From assembly GCF_011761475.1 (NCBI RefSeq), contig NZ_JAASRS010000001.1, positions 434,001 to 498,000 of the forward strand: a stretch of 64,000 nt of DNA, written 5' to 3'. Both the position numbers and the translations under genes were made by a program. This DNA comes from Saccharococcus thermophilus (GTDB taxonomy: Bacteria; Bacillota; Bacilli; Bacillales; Anoxybacillaceae). The notes under the pieces are model-generated. The model made no database searches and was not told the origin of the DNA. It saw nothing but the letters and a program-made list of their open reading frames with translations. Within the stretch, counting starts at the first letter, position 1; every line of letters starts with the position of its first letter. Positions 36,742 to 45,999 of this stretch are shown here, one piece after another.

Positions 36742-38628
36742 CTCACATTTCGCACCCTCTCGACGAAAATCGGGAGGATTTTTTCGTTCCGATGTCGAAT
36801 GAATCCTTGACACACAAGGAACGTAAAGGAGTTTTTCACTTATGAACGTTCAAGTCAAAAAGGTCTATCGCAATTCTTATTTGAATATAATAAGTGCCCT
36901 ATTCAAGAAACTGGGTCTGCCTCAATTGATTGACCATCTCGTGCCCGTCGATCCGCAGTGCCAAACGCGAGTCAGCGATGCCGTTCAGGCCATCCTCTAC
37001 AATGTGTTTGACGGCCGGCAAGCCCTTGTTCACTTGGAACATTGGGCTCAGGAGGTCGATTGTGAGAAACTCATCCGTCCCGATCTCCATCCTTCCTGGT
37101 TGAACGACGATGCGTTGGCCCGTCATCTCGATCGCCTGTATGAGGCTGGCATTCACAACGTCATCAGCACTTGCTTGATTCATATTTATCGAAAAGAAGG
37201 CCTTTCCCTCCGAGCCTTCCACGCCGATACGACGGACAAGACCGTTTACGGCGCGTATGAATCGGCCTCGTTAGAGGCCTTACAAATCACACATGGCTAC
37301 AACCGCCATCATCGTTGGCAAAAACAGATCGGTTTCGGACTGGTCGGCAACGAGGACGGCATCCCGTTTTACGGCGATGTGCACGATGGCAACCTGCCCG
37401 ATAAAACATGGAATCCCGAGGTGCTGTCTCGTGTCCATGAACAGCTGAAGCAGGCCAAAATCGAAGACGAATGGATTTACGTGGCCGATTCCGCCGCGAT
37501 GACGAAAGAGACCCTGGCGCAAACCAAAGCGGCCAACGCCTTTTTGATCACCAGAGGCCCTTCGTCGCTCCGGATCGTGAAAACCGCGCTGGCCGAAGCG
37601 GATGCTGAGGACACGACGTGGAGCGATCCCTTTACGTTGGCGGAGAGAAACGGCGCCACGTACCGGGTATGGGAAACGGCCTCGACGTATGAAGGCCACC
37701 CCGTTCGGCTGATCGTTGTTGAATCGAGCGCGCTCGACCAGCGAAAAGGAAAGACGCTTGAAAAAGAACGAACCAAAGAAGCGGAGCTTCTTCGCGAGGA
37801 ACAAGCCCGTTGGGAGCGTCACCCCTTCTCCTGCCGGGAAGATGCCGAACAAGCCTTGGCGTCCCTCAAGGCGTCCCTTCGCCCCCGGTTTCATCGGGTT
37901 GAGGCCGCGGTCGAAGAGATCGTACGCCTGAAAAAACGGCGCGGACGGCCGAAAAAAGGGGCGGAACCCGAGGTGGAGACGCTGTATTTCTTGCACCTTG
38001 ACGTCGAATTCGACCAAGACGCGTGGGAACAGGCGAGACGGAAAGCGTCCCGGTTTGTCCTTGTCACGACCGTTCCGAAGGAATGGAAGGGCCAACCCAT
38101 GGATGCCCAAGAGATCTTGAAGCTGTATAAAGGGCAGATCTCGGTGGAAATGAACTTCGCTTTTTTGAAAGATCCGTTTTTCACGGATGAGATTTACGTC
38201 AAAAAACCAGAACGGGTCGCAGTATTAGGCTATTTGTTTCTGTTGGCCTTGGCTATTTACCGCGTTTTTCAGCGCCGAGTGCGTCAGTTTATTACTCCAG
38301 AACACCCGTTGAAGGGTCCTGGAGGCCGCAAGCTGACCCGGCCGACGGGACAGGCGATTTTTCAGCTGTTTCAATATGTGAACGTCGTCCTGTTCAAGCT
38401 GCCGGATGGGCGCATCCAACGCTCACTGGATCGCTCCCTTACCCCTGATCAGCGAAGGATTCTGCAGGGATTGGGCATGGATGAGAGCATCTACGTGTAA
38501 CGTGATACGGAACGACCAGCGATGGTAAAAAAAGGATTGCCATCGCTCGTTGTGTTGGTCAAAAAGTTATTCTGAAAAACTAAATAAAAAATCCTTTGTT
38601 TTGACCTTGTTAGGGTGCGAAATGTGAG
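36742..38628 (+). mobile_element. IS1634-type insertion sequence, copy 3 (unmatched flanks, at synteny break)
   Basis: Same 1887-bp element with intact ends. The six bases on the left (TTATAA) and right (TAACAT) do not match. To its left is the flagellar glycosylation island, with a gene cut in mid-frame; to its right are genes that in B. subtilis belong to the distant yfk region. It therefore marks a recombination or deletion joint. Confidence 0.93.
36842..38500 (+). CDS. IS1634-family transposase, copy 3
   Basis: 552 residues identical to the copies at 3596, 33855 and 57517. The reading frame is intact. Confidence 0.92.
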   Translation: MNVQVKKVYRNSYLNIISALFKKLGLPQLIDHLVPVDPQCQTRVSDAVQAILYNVFDGRQALVHLEHWAQEVDCEKLIRPDLHPSWLNDDALARHLDRLYEAGIHNVISTCLIHIYRKEGLSLRAFHADTTDKTVYGAYESASLEALQITHGYNRHHRWQKQIGFGLVGNEDGIPFYGDVHDGNLPDKTWNPEVLSRVHEQLKQAKIEDEWIYVADSAAMTKETLAQTKAANAFLITRGPSSLRIVKTALAEADAEDTTWSDPFTLAERNGATYRVWETASTYEGHPVRLIVVESSALDQRKGKTLEKERTKEAELLREEQARWERHPFSCREDAEQALASLKASLRPRFHRVEAAVEEIVRLKKRRGRPKKGAEPEVETLYFLHLDVEFDQDAWEQARRKASRFVLVTTVPKEWKGQPMDAQEILKLYKGQISVEMNFAFLKDPFFTDEIYVKKPERVAVLGYLFLLALAIYRVFQRRVRQFITPEHPLKGPGGRKLTRPTGQAIFQLFQYVNVVLFKLPDGRIQRSLDRSLTPDQRRILQGLGMDESIYV

Positions 38629-38663
38629 TAACATGTTAGAGGAATAACGAAATCGGAGAAGAA

Positions 38664-38697
38664 GAGAAAAGGGCGGCTTGCTATTCCGCCCTTTTCT
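38664..38697 (-). terminator. Terminator of the histidine kinase gene
   Basis: AGAAAAGGGCGG and CCGCCCTTTTCT form a 12-bp perfect stem around a 9-nt loop. It overlaps the 3' end of the kinase gene; T/A-rich flanks let it work in either direction. Confidence 0.8.
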
Positions 38698-40455
38698 ATG
38701 CATGTAAATGGGATGACGAAGAGGTATGTAAAACAGGTGAGGCAGAAACGCGGATTGGCAATATTACTTCGATTGTTGTTCCTTTATTCACTTCACTCAT
38801 AATCGACATCGTTCCGCCGTGGTCTTCGATAATTTTTTTGCTGATCATCATCCCAAGACCAGTGCCTTTTTCTTTAGTTGTAAAGAATGGATTTCCTATT
38901 TTTTCTAGATGTTCTTTTGGAATTCCACAACCTTCGTCGATAAAGCGAATAAGAACGGAATGTTCATCCTTTTTTTGTGCTTCAATGAAAATATGTCCGC
39001 CATTTTTCATCGCTTCCATTGCATTTTTTAAGAAATTAATAAATACTTGCTTTAATCCGTTTTCGTCACATTCAATGAGAGGAAGAGATGGATCAGTTTT
39101 TGTAATAATTTGGATGTTATGCAAAATACCCTGTGTTTCTAATAAAGTGGTGACATGTTGAAGCAAAACGCCAATATCACTTTTTGTAAATTTGGTTGCT
39201 TGTGGTTTTGCCAACACTAATAGTTCGCCTAAAATAAGTTCAATGCGCTGAATTTCTGATTCAATAATGTGAAGGTAAGGTTTTTTCTCGTCAAGTTCGG
39301 ATTGCAATAGTTGTATAAATCCTTTTATGGCTGTAAGCGGATTGCGAATTTCATGGGCGATCCCAGCCGCTAGCTGGCCGGCAACTGAGAGCTTTTCCGA
39401 TGTTCGAATGAATTCTTCTGTTTTTTGTTTCTCGGTAATATCGGTGAACGTCAATACTCCGCCAACAACGGCCCCATTTTCCAAAATAGGTGTTACCGTA
39501 TAGGAAACAGGGAAATAGGTACCATCTTTTTTCCAAAAAATATCTTCACAAATATGATACGTTTTCCCATCATGAATGGCGCGATCAATTGGACATTCAC
39601 CAAAAGAGTAAGGAGTTCCATCTTTTTTCGTGTGGTGAATGATCGCATGCGATGTTTTTCCAATGACTTCTTCCGCTTTATATCCCGTCATTCGTTCTGC
39701 GGCTGGATTCCAGAAAACGATATTTTGATGTTGATCGATCCCGCAAACTCCTTCCGCGATAGAATTTAATATGAGTGTATGTTTATAATATAAGTGTTCC
39801 AGCTCTTTTCGGAATCGATTGAGTTCCGTAAGGTTTTGGATAATCACATAAATTCCTTTTAAGCGATTGCCACGAATCAATGGGACGGTTTTGATATGTA
39901 TATCAATAATTTTTTTATTTTTATGCCATGCTTGTAAATCACATTCATAAGTTTCTCCTTTTAATGTTCGTTCAAATATTTTTTTGCTTTTTCAATTTGG
40001 TCTGGGACGATAAGCTGGGTAAAATGTTTGCCAATATATTCGCTAGGTTTGTATCCAGCATTTTTTTCCACTGCAGGGTTACCAGATAGAAATACCCCAT
40101 TTATGTCTAACAGAAAGATCATATCAGGATGTTGGAAAAAGAGACATTTATCATATTGTTTATTTTCTTTTAATAAGTGTCTAATGGTAAGTGCGATCGT
40201 TGTAACACATAAGGCGCTGAGCACAGCAGCGATAGGGTTAAACAAAACGTTTGTCTTTTTCGACATATGGAGCGTGTCTAATGAAAGGAGGAAATGTATT
40301 GACCAAGATGCAAGACTGATGATGCATATGCCCGCTACGATGTAAATAGGGTGTGTACGGTTGAATAGTATTTTCAGTAATGTGTAGGAAATGATAGCAG
40401 TAATGAAGAACAACAAAATGATAAATAATGAGTGATCAATACTGCCATAAAACAT
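38696..40455 (-). pseudogene. PAS-domain sensor histidine kinase with a single-base frameshift
   Basis: The N-terminal frame (40455-39961) encodes three or four membrane helices (FIILLFFITAIISYTLL; IYIVAGICIISLASWSIHFL; LSALCVTTIALTI) and a PAS domain (FQHPDMIFLLDINGVFLSGN). It ends early at NEH. The continuation lies in another frame: FERTLKGETYECDLQAWHKN, a second PAS (NSIAEGVCGIDQHQNIVFWN), then HisKA (GIAHEIRNPLTAIKGFIQLL) and HATPase (DEGCGIPKEHLEKIG, FFTTKEKGTGLGM). One extra A in the A7 tract (T-run on the + strand, 39979-39985) would join them into about 586 residues. The domain order resembles sporulation-type kinases. The internal ATG at 39880 could give a soluble PAS-kinase fragment. 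SD GGAGAGGAG precedes the first ATG. Confidence 0.82.
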
Positions 40456-40770
40456 TTTTTTCTCCTCTCCGACCTCAAAACAAAAATATGTATAAATTCA
40501 TAGTTGGTTTAGTTCTATCTCTAGTCTAGTTTAAATTATACGAAAATAAAGACAAATTGAGTAGAACCAAATGAACCTCTTACCTATATTTCGTTGAGAG
40601 ACGGTAGTTTCTTACCACTTCCATCGAAGAAGCTTCTGCGCAGAAGAAGGCGGCCTCCTTCCACTCGATGCCTGCATCGTTTGTTTAAAGGATGGGAACC
40701 CCCATCCTCCAATCAAATGAAAATATACACAAAGAAGAATGGGCTGTACATCGCTTAAAGACGGTGCCCT
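40456..40770. other. Intergenic region with a GC-rich structured block
   Basis: The part next to the kinase (40456-40585) is AT-rich promoter DNA. A GC-richer block at about 40595-40710 contains the palindromes CTTCTGCGCAGAAG and GATGCCTGCATC and a hairpin AGGATGGG/CCCATCCT (40690-40709). On the minus strand a short open frame (DAGIEWKEAAFFCAEASSME then VVRNYRLSTKYR) runs through it without an obvious start. It could be the relic of a mobile element end; no complete gene is supported. Confidence 0.4.
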
Positions 40771-40995
40771 TTATTTTTTGCGCAAGTTTCCTAACTCCTC
40801 GGCGATTGCCTGCATCTCGCTTGGGCTGAACGTATTTTTTCTCATCACCATTTCATAAATGTCTTTTAACTCATCATACCAATCCTCAGAGAAGTGGGAA
40901 GGTTTAATCGCCTCAAAATTTAATACTTTTAGCTTTTCTTTTATTTTTTCCACCATGTACTCTACGTTTTCTGCCGACTTTTTGGATAAATCCAT
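40771..40995 (-). CDS. yfkK: DUF1128 family protein (YfkK)
   Basis: A 74-residue acidic helical protein: [59 protein letters not shown]. Length and sequence fit DUF1128/YfkK, whose function is unknown. ATG 40995 follows GGAAGGAG; the longer frame to 41052 has no SD. It is divergent from yfkJ, as in B. subtilis. Confidence 0.88.
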   Translation of the reverse strand: MDLSKKSAENVEYMVEKIKEKLKVLNFEAIKPSHFSEDWYDELKDIYEMVMRKNTFSPSEMQAIAEELGNLRKK

Positions 40996-41100
40996 TTTTT
41001 TGCTCCTTCCTTTGTAAAGTTTACATGTATTGTAACACATAGAGGAATACATTGCGCTAATATTTTTGTATATAATGGGGTCGAAGGGAGATGTGAAACA

Positions 41101-41571
41101 ATGGTAAAAGTATTATTTGTTTGCTTAGGGAATATTTGCCGTTCTCCAATGGCGGAGGCGATTTTTCGACATTTAGTAAAAGAGAGAGGATTGGAAGGAA
41201 AAATCATCGTTGATTCAGCAGGAACAGGGAATTGGCATGTTGGTGAACCGCCACATGAAGGGACACGGACGATATTAAAGAAAAATAACATCGATTTTTC
41301 AGGAATTCGCGCTCGGCAAATTTGCAAAGAGGATTTGCAAGCGTTTGATTACATTATTGCCATGGATGCGGAAAATGTCGGGAATCTGCGGCGATTAGCT
41401 GGATATGATCAAACAGGCTTTATTGGCCGGCTTCTTGATTTTGTTCCAGATAGTGAAATGGCTGATATACCTGATCCGTATTACACAGGGAATTTTACAG
41501 AAGTATATGAGCTTATCCGAAAAGGGTGCGAACATTTATTAGAAACGATTATAAAAGAGAAAAAACTTTAA
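41101..41571 (+). CDS. yfkJ: Low-molecular-weight protein tyrosine phosphatase (YfkJ)
   Basis: A 156-residue cytoplasmic phosphatase. The N-terminal P-loop [17 protein letters not shown] holds the catalytic CX5R(S), and the general acid Asp is in [12 protein letters not shown]. It hydrolyses phosphotyrosine or phosphoarginine-type substrates in relatives; B. subtilis YfkJ is linked to stress resistance. First gene of a yfkJ-yfkI-yfkH operon. Confidence 0.93.
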   Translation: MVKVLFVCLGNICRSPMAEAIFRHLVKERGLEGKIIVDSAGTGNWHVGEPPHEGTRTILKKNNIDFSGIRARQICKEDLQAFDYIIAMDAENVGNLRRLAGYDQTGFIGRLLDFVPDSEMADIPDPYYTGNFTEVYELIRKGCEHLLETIIKEKKL

Positions 41572-41587
41572 AAAGGGGGAACAATAA

Positions 41588-41857
41588 GTGAAGAGAAGAA
41601 ATGTATGGAAAGGTGTGGTGATTGGAGCGGCAGCAGGAGCTGCATTTTCCTTACTGTTCAAAAAGGAAGAGAAACAAGACCGCCTTTCATTTCCAATGAA
41701 GCTTAAACAATGGCGCCAATCAATAGAAGAGATGGAAGAAGATGTAGGGTTTATTATGAAAAAAATAAAAGATATTGCAGAAAAAACGCCGGAAGTTATC
41801 GAAATTGCAAAAGAAGTATATAACTGGAAAAAGGATGATCGTCCCCGAATAAAATAA
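41588..41857 (+). CDS. Small membrane-anchored protein (YfkI/YtxH-like)
   Basis: An 89-residue protein with a GTG start after AAAGGGGGAAC. A short hydrophobic glycine/alanine segment (VWKGVVIGAAAGAAFSLLF) is followed by a charged helix (WRQSIEEMEEDVGFIMKKIK). This resembles YtxH-type proteins and occupies the yfkI position between yfkJ and yfkH. The function is unknown. Confidence 0.75.
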   Translation: MKRRNVWKGVVIGAAAGAAFSLLFKKEEKQDRLSFPMKLKQWRQSIEEMEEDVGFIMKKIKDIAEKTPEVIEIAKEVYNWKKDDRPRIK

Positions 41858-41875
41858 TGAAAGGGGAAACGATAA

Positions 41876-42418
41876 ATGATAATCAATTTAATGTTTATTC
41901 GTGAAATGGTGCGGCGTTTTCAAGAGGATGAAATTCCTCGCCTATCAGCGGAATTAGCTTATTATTTTCTCCTTTCCCTGTTTCCATTTCTTATTTTTTT
42001 ATTTACATTACTTGCCTATTTACCAATTCCACATGAAGATATTCTTTCGGTAGTACGCCAATATGCTCCAAAAGAAGCACTTCATTTAATTGAGGCAAGC
42101 ATTCATCGAGTGATGGGGTACCAAAACGGGAAATTGTTATCGTTTAGTATTATCGGTGCGATTTGGTCAGCCTCGAACGGAATGAATGCGATTGTCCGGG
42201 CGTTTAACCGCGCCTATGATGTCGAGGAAAATCGTCCCTTTTTTATCGCTCGTGGGGTATCTGTATTACTTACAATCGGGATGATTTTTGTCATTATCGT
42301 CGCTTTAGTTTTACCCGTATTCGGCAAAATGATAGGACTATTTTTATTTTCTGCATTTGGTTTTTCCAAAACGTTTTTAACGGTTTGGAATGCGTTGCGT
42401 TGGGTCATTAGTTCATTA
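41876..42418 (+). pseudogene. yfkH: YihY/BrkB-family membrane protein (YfkH), 5' part, interrupted by IS
   Basis: First 181 codons of a multi-pass membrane protein of the YihY/BrkB family (formerly mis-called ribonuclease BN). Features: LSAELAYYFLLSLFPFLIFL, GAIWSASNGMNAIVRAFNRA and VSVLLTIGMIFVIIVALVLP. An IS4/IS701-like element is inserted after codon 181 with a 7-bp duplication TTCATTA. Removing it restores RWVISSL joined to ILFVVFTALYYFAP and a normal length of 277 residues. Confidence 0.92.
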
Positions 42419-43781
42419 CTGTAGATGAGCAAATTCGCTAACATAAATTTACAACCAAACAAAAAAAGAGACATGAACCCGATTCCTTGATTAGAATAGA
42501 TGTGTCACCAAAACTATTCACAAGGAGGTTCATGTCTCATGAATAGATTAGCACATCATCAAGGAATCCACAAGTTTTTCACGATGTTGGGGTTGGCCCT
42601 TTATTTTTCAAAACCTGTCATGAAGCATCTCGTTCATATCGTGGATGCGCTGACCACCAAAGGATTTGCGGGAACATTGACCGATCTTCATCATTGGAGC
42701 TTTCATCCGAACCACCGCACGACACTCAGCCATTTTTTCACGAAAAGCCCTTGGGATGAAGAGACGCTGCTTCGCAAACTTCAACAGTGGATGCTTCGTC
42801 GTGTCGAACGCATCGCCAAACAGGAGAGTCAACCCCTTTTTGTTTCGATCGATGATACGATTTGCCAAAAAACCAAGCCTTCGTCACAGGCAACGCACGC
42901 CATTCAAGGGTGTGATTGGCACTATTCTCACACAGAGAAAAAGTCGATCTGGGGACATTCTCTCGTTTGGCTCATGGTTCATACGATGACCCAGGCTTTT
43001 CCCTTTGCGTTCCGCCTCTACGACAAGGCGGCTGGGAAAAGCAAGGGGGAACTCGCGATCGAGATGCTTTCTTCTTTGGATGTACACCGTCCTGTTTATG
43101 TGCTGATGGACTCTTGGTATCCATCGCAAACGCTCGTGGAAGCTTGTCTGAAAAAGGGATTCCACGTAATCGCAATGCTCAAGGCCAATCGGCTTCTTTA
43201 TCCAAAAGGCATTGCGGTTCAGGTGAGGGAGTTTGCCCGCTACATCGAACCGAAAGACACTCACCTCGTCACGGTGGGAGAAGAGCGTTATCGGGTTTAT
43301 CGCTACGAAGGCTCTCTCAAAGGTCTCGATGATGCCGTGGTGCTGCTCGCTTGGAAAGCCGATCAGCCGATGACATCGGAACATCTTCACTGCGTCTTGA
43401 GCACCGACCGGGATCTAAGCGATGAAGAGATCTTGCGCTACTATGCCCAGCGTTGGTCGATCGAATGTTTTTTCCGTCAAGCGAAAGACCAGCTGAAACT
43501 CGATGGATACCGCGTTCGCGGACGTCGGGCGGTGAAACGCTACTGGATCTTGGTGCAGCTTGCTTACGTGTACAGCATGTTCGAGTCGAACAGCGATTTT
43601 TCTGATGGGCTCGATCTTCTGCGCAAGAGAAAAGGACATAGCCTCGTGGAGTTCATTTACCGTGCAGCGAAACAAAATATTCCCATTGATACCGTGAAAA
43701 AACAGCTCCACGTGGCATAAGGGGTACCCTGTTTGTCTCTTTTACATGGTAATTATTGTAATTAAAATTGCTCAACTACAG
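42419..43781 (+). mobile_element. IS4/IS701-like insertion sequence, copy A (7-bp target duplication)
   Basis: A 1363-bp element with ends CTGTAGATGAGCAAATT and (complement of the right end) CTGTAGTTGAGCAATTT. It is flanked by TTCATTA at 42412-42418 and 43782-43788. The same element in reverse orientation, also 1363 bp, lies at 52471-53833. It interrupts yfkH. Confidence 0.93.
42539..43720 (+). CDS. IS4-superfamily (IS701-like) transposase, copy A
   Basis: A DDE transposase of about 393 residues if it starts at MNRLAHHQGIHKFF after AAGGAGG (the frame is open back to 42500). Catalytic motifs: VSIDDTICQKTKPSS, VYVLMDSWYPSQTLVEA and RWSIECFFRQAKDQLKLDGY (Y-x2-R/E-x6-K signature of IS4-type enzymes). 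The sequence looks IS701-like, but the 7-bp target duplication is longer than usual for IS701, so the exact subgroup is left open. Confidence 0.88.
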   Translation: MNRLAHHQGIHKFFTMLGLALYFSKPVMKHLVHIVDALTTKGFAGTLTDLHHWSFHPNHRTTLSHFFTKSPWDEETLLRKLQQWMLRRVERIAKQESQPLFVSIDDTICQKTKPSSQATHAIQGCDWHYSHTEKKSIWGHSLVWLMVHTMTQAFPFAFRLYDKAAGKSKGELAIEMLSSLDVHRPVYVLMDSWYPSQTLVEACLKKGFHVIAMLKANRLLYPKGIAVQVREFARYIEPKDTHLVTVGEERYRVYRYEGSLKGLDDAVVLLAWKADQPMTSEHLHCVLSTDRDLSDEEILRYYAQRWSIECFFRQAKDQLKLDGYRVRGRRAVKRYWILVQLAYVYSMFESNSDFSDGLDLLRKRKGHSLVEFIYRAAKQNIPIDTVKKQLHVA

Positions 43782-43788
43782 TTCATTA

Positions 43789-44079
43789 ATTTTGTTTGTT
43801 GTGTTTACTGCATTGTATTATTTTGCGCCAAATAAGAAACTGCGTTGTGCAAATGTCGTCCGCGGTGCAACCTTCGCGACGGTTGGTTGGATTATCACGT
43901 CGCTCGCTTTTTCTTACTATGTCAACAATTTTGTGTATTATACCGCGATGTACGGAAGTCTTGGTGGAATGATTATTTTAATGGTGTGGTTTTATTTATC
44001 AGGGATGATTATTGTGTTAGGCGGAGAAATGAACGCGATTTTTGATTGCGAGCGGGAAGGAAGAAGACGAGAGCGTTAA
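43789..44079 (+). pseudogene. yfkH: YihY/BrkB-family protein (YfkH), 3' part
   Basis: The last 97 codons of yfkH after the IS and its second TTCATTA. They contain membrane segments ILFVVFTALYYFAP, GWIITSLAFSYYVNNFVYYT and GMIILMVWFYLSGMIIVLGG, and a charged tail CEREGRRRER. Confidence 0.9.
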
Positions 44080-44168
44080 TGATGCATAAACTTCCTTTCA
44101 TAAACAGAAGCAGTGGGGAAATAGTAACGATTGTAAGGGGGATTACTGAGGATGAGAGGGGGATTTCC

Positions 44169-44273
44169 ATGACCAAACATACAAAAAAAGACGGAGGCAC
44201 CAAACAAAAAGGAAAAAATAAGCCGAAGCATAAAACAAGCAGCAGTGCTAATGGCCAAAACGGGTATCATTAG
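44169..44273 (+). CDS. Small basic protein (34 residues)
   Basis: ATG 44169 follows GAGAGGGGGA with good spacing and opens a 34-residue hydrophilic frame: MTKHTKKDGGTKQKGKNKPK then HKTSSSANGQNGYH. It is rich in Lys, Gly and Thr with no hydrophobic core, like small spore or nucleic-acid-associated proteins of bacilli. I do not recognise a named family. A strong terminator follows. Confidence 0.6.
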   Translation: MTKHTKKDGGTKQKGKNKPKHKTSSSANGQNGYH

Positions 44274-44297
44274 CATGGAAAGCAGGACGGTTTTGAC

Positions 44298-44331
44298 AAA
44301 AAAGGTTCTCGCGAAGGCGAGAACCTTTTTG
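44298..44331. terminator. Bidirectional rho-independent terminator
   Basis: AAAAAGGTTCTCGC, loop GAAG, GCGAGAACCTTTTT: a perfect 14-bp stem with T/A runs on both sides. It serves the small basic gene on the + strand and possibly the minus-strand small gene at 44422. Confidence 0.92.
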
Positions 44332-44421
44332 CACTTACTTTTGGGATTCTTGGTGAGGATTTTTCGATGATGGACGAAGTCGATGAGATGAAAATAAAGG
44401 ACGGTCCAGCAGCGGCTCTGT

Positions 44422-44568
44422 TTACTCGGCGATTTCTTCGTGATTGTAGTAGTACAGTTCGTAAATATACTCGATTTCCGCATCCGTCATATACGCAAGC
44501 TGTTCTTTTGTAATCCCTCTCACTTTCTCAATAAATTCGATCATATTTTTCCGTTCTGCTCTAATCAT
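44422..44568 (-). CDS. Small acidic protein (BH0509-like)
   Basis: 48 residues: MIRAERKNMIEFIEKVRGIT, KEQLAYMTDAEIEYIYELYY and YNHEEIAE. Short proteins of this pattern (ERxxMIxFI then LTDxEIExIY) are widespread in Bacillaceae (BH0509-type); their function is unknown. ATG 44568 follows GAGGAG; the longer frame upstream has no SD. Confidence 0.72.
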   Translation of the reverse strand: MIRAERKNMIEFIEKVRGITKEQLAYMTDAEIEYIYELYYYNHEEIAE

Positions 44569-44689
44569 AAACAAACACTCCTCTTCATGTTTACTCTGTT
44601 TTAAAACAGAATGTTTATTTGTTGGTATTATTATATAACAGAACAAAGAAAAAGGTCAATAATTTTTTGAAAAATAAAAAAGAAGAAGA

Positions 44690-45832
44690 TCAATCGCTCT
44701 GCTTCATTGGCTGCTTTGAAAGCATGATAAGAAAAAGAAGAAAGAGAAGGCTGCACATCATAAAGAAAAAGCTGTGATTGGTGCCGATCTGAATCGCTAG
44801 GCCGGTCGTAAACGGGCCGGTCATGCTGCCAAGGCTGTATAGCATGCCGCATAGCAAATTCCCGGCGGGAAGCAGCTCTTTCGGCAACAAGTCGGCCATA
44901 TAGGCGATGCCAAGGGAAAACAAAGAGCCAACAAACATACCGGCAATAAAAAAGCAAATGGCAATCGCAATGAGGGAATGATGGAACAGATAAGCGCTAA
45001 AAAAGCTGGCGCTGCCGATAAACAAGGCAGCGGCAATCACCCGTTTCCGCGGGAAGCGGTCACTTAATGCCCCGAGCGGCAGCTGGAATGCGATTCCTCC
45101 AAATGAGAAGGCGGGCAAAATAAACGCTACATGTTCTACCGTAATATGTTCCCGTAAAGCGTACACCGGAAAAATCGTATGGATCGTTGCTTCTAAAAAA
45201 CCGTAAGTAAGCGGAAGCAGTAAGGCCATCCATGCGTATTTCCACACATGGAGCAAACGTTGAGCAACATTCGTCGAATCCGATCGTTGCCATTCCTTTG
45301 GCTGTTCATTTTGCAGGAAAAAGACACCGCACCAGCTGACAAGACTAAATAGCGATGATAAGTAAAAAGGCAGCGATTCGTGCAAGGAAGCGAGGGATGC
45401 CAGCAGTGGCCCTGCTGAGAAACCGATGCCAAAAGAGAATCCGTATAAGGAAAGATTACGCCCGCGCCGTTCTGGCGGCGAAAAATCAGTAATCCATGTT
45501 TGTGTGGCAAAATGAAGCATATGGTCGCCAATTCCAACGCAAAGGCGCAAGAAAAACCAAAGAAAAAATGAATGAAAAACTGGAAATAAAGCGAGGGATA
45601 ATATTACAATAAAACCACCAAGGAGAATCATAGGACGATATCCATATTTGCGCAGCGGTTTTTCCAAAAACGGCGAGATGAATAAAACACCAATGTACAG
45701 CGCCGCTGCGTGCATACCATTGACCGAAGAAGAAACGCCATGCTTTTCAAGCAACATCGAAAGCAATGGCAGCAGCATCCCTTGCGAAAGGCCGGAAATG
45801 GCAACAATGGTGATTAAAATCCAAAAGCGCAT
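44690..45832 (-). CDS. MFS transporter (YfkF-like)
   Basis: A 380-residue major facilitator with about 12 hydrophobic helices. Start region MRFWILITIVAISGLSQGML; the loop 2-3 motif is seen in EKPLRKYGYRPMILLGG, and the loop 8-9 repeat in LGALSDRFPRKRVIAAAL. The substrate is unknown; family members export drugs or small metabolites by proton antiport. ATG 45832 has GAGGT 7 nt upstream, better than the upstream ATG at 45856. Position next to the YfkE-like antiporter matches B. subtilis yfkF. Confidence 0.88.
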   Translation of the reverse strand: MRFWILITIVAISGLSQGMLLPLLSMLLEKHGVSSSVNGMHAAALYIGVLFISPFLEKPLRKYGYRPMILLGGFIVILSLALFPVFHSFFLWFFLRLCVGIGDHMLHFATQTWITDFSPPERRGRNLSLYGFSFGIGFSAGPLLASLASLHESLPFYLSSLFSLVSWCGVFFLQNEQPKEWQRSDSTNVAQRLLHVWKYAWMALLLPLTYGFLEATIHTIFPVYALREHITVEHVAFILPAFSFGGIAFQLPLGALSDRFPRKRVIAAALFIGSASFFSAYLFHHSLIAIAICFFIAGMFVGSLFSLGIAYMADLLPKELLPAGNLLCGMLYSLGSMTGPFTTGLAIQIGTNHSFFFMMCSLLFLLFLIMLSKQPMKQSD

Positions 45833-45999
45833 CGTGTTTACCTCGTTTCCGAACATAAGTATCCGTATTCATGGTACATAGGATGCATGCGTAAGGCAAG
45901 CCAAAAAATGATGAAGAAAAAATCGCTCGTTTTTTCTTATACTAACGGTTTCATAATTTATTGGACAAACGTCAGAGGAGAAAGGTGGAGAAGTGGAAA

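Noticed and set aside
38696-39880. Complete 394-residue soluble histidine kinase
   Set aside because: The coding sequence continues upstream in frame without a stop to the frameshift tract, and the ATG at 39880 has no good SD; the membrane-PAS half lies just beyond.
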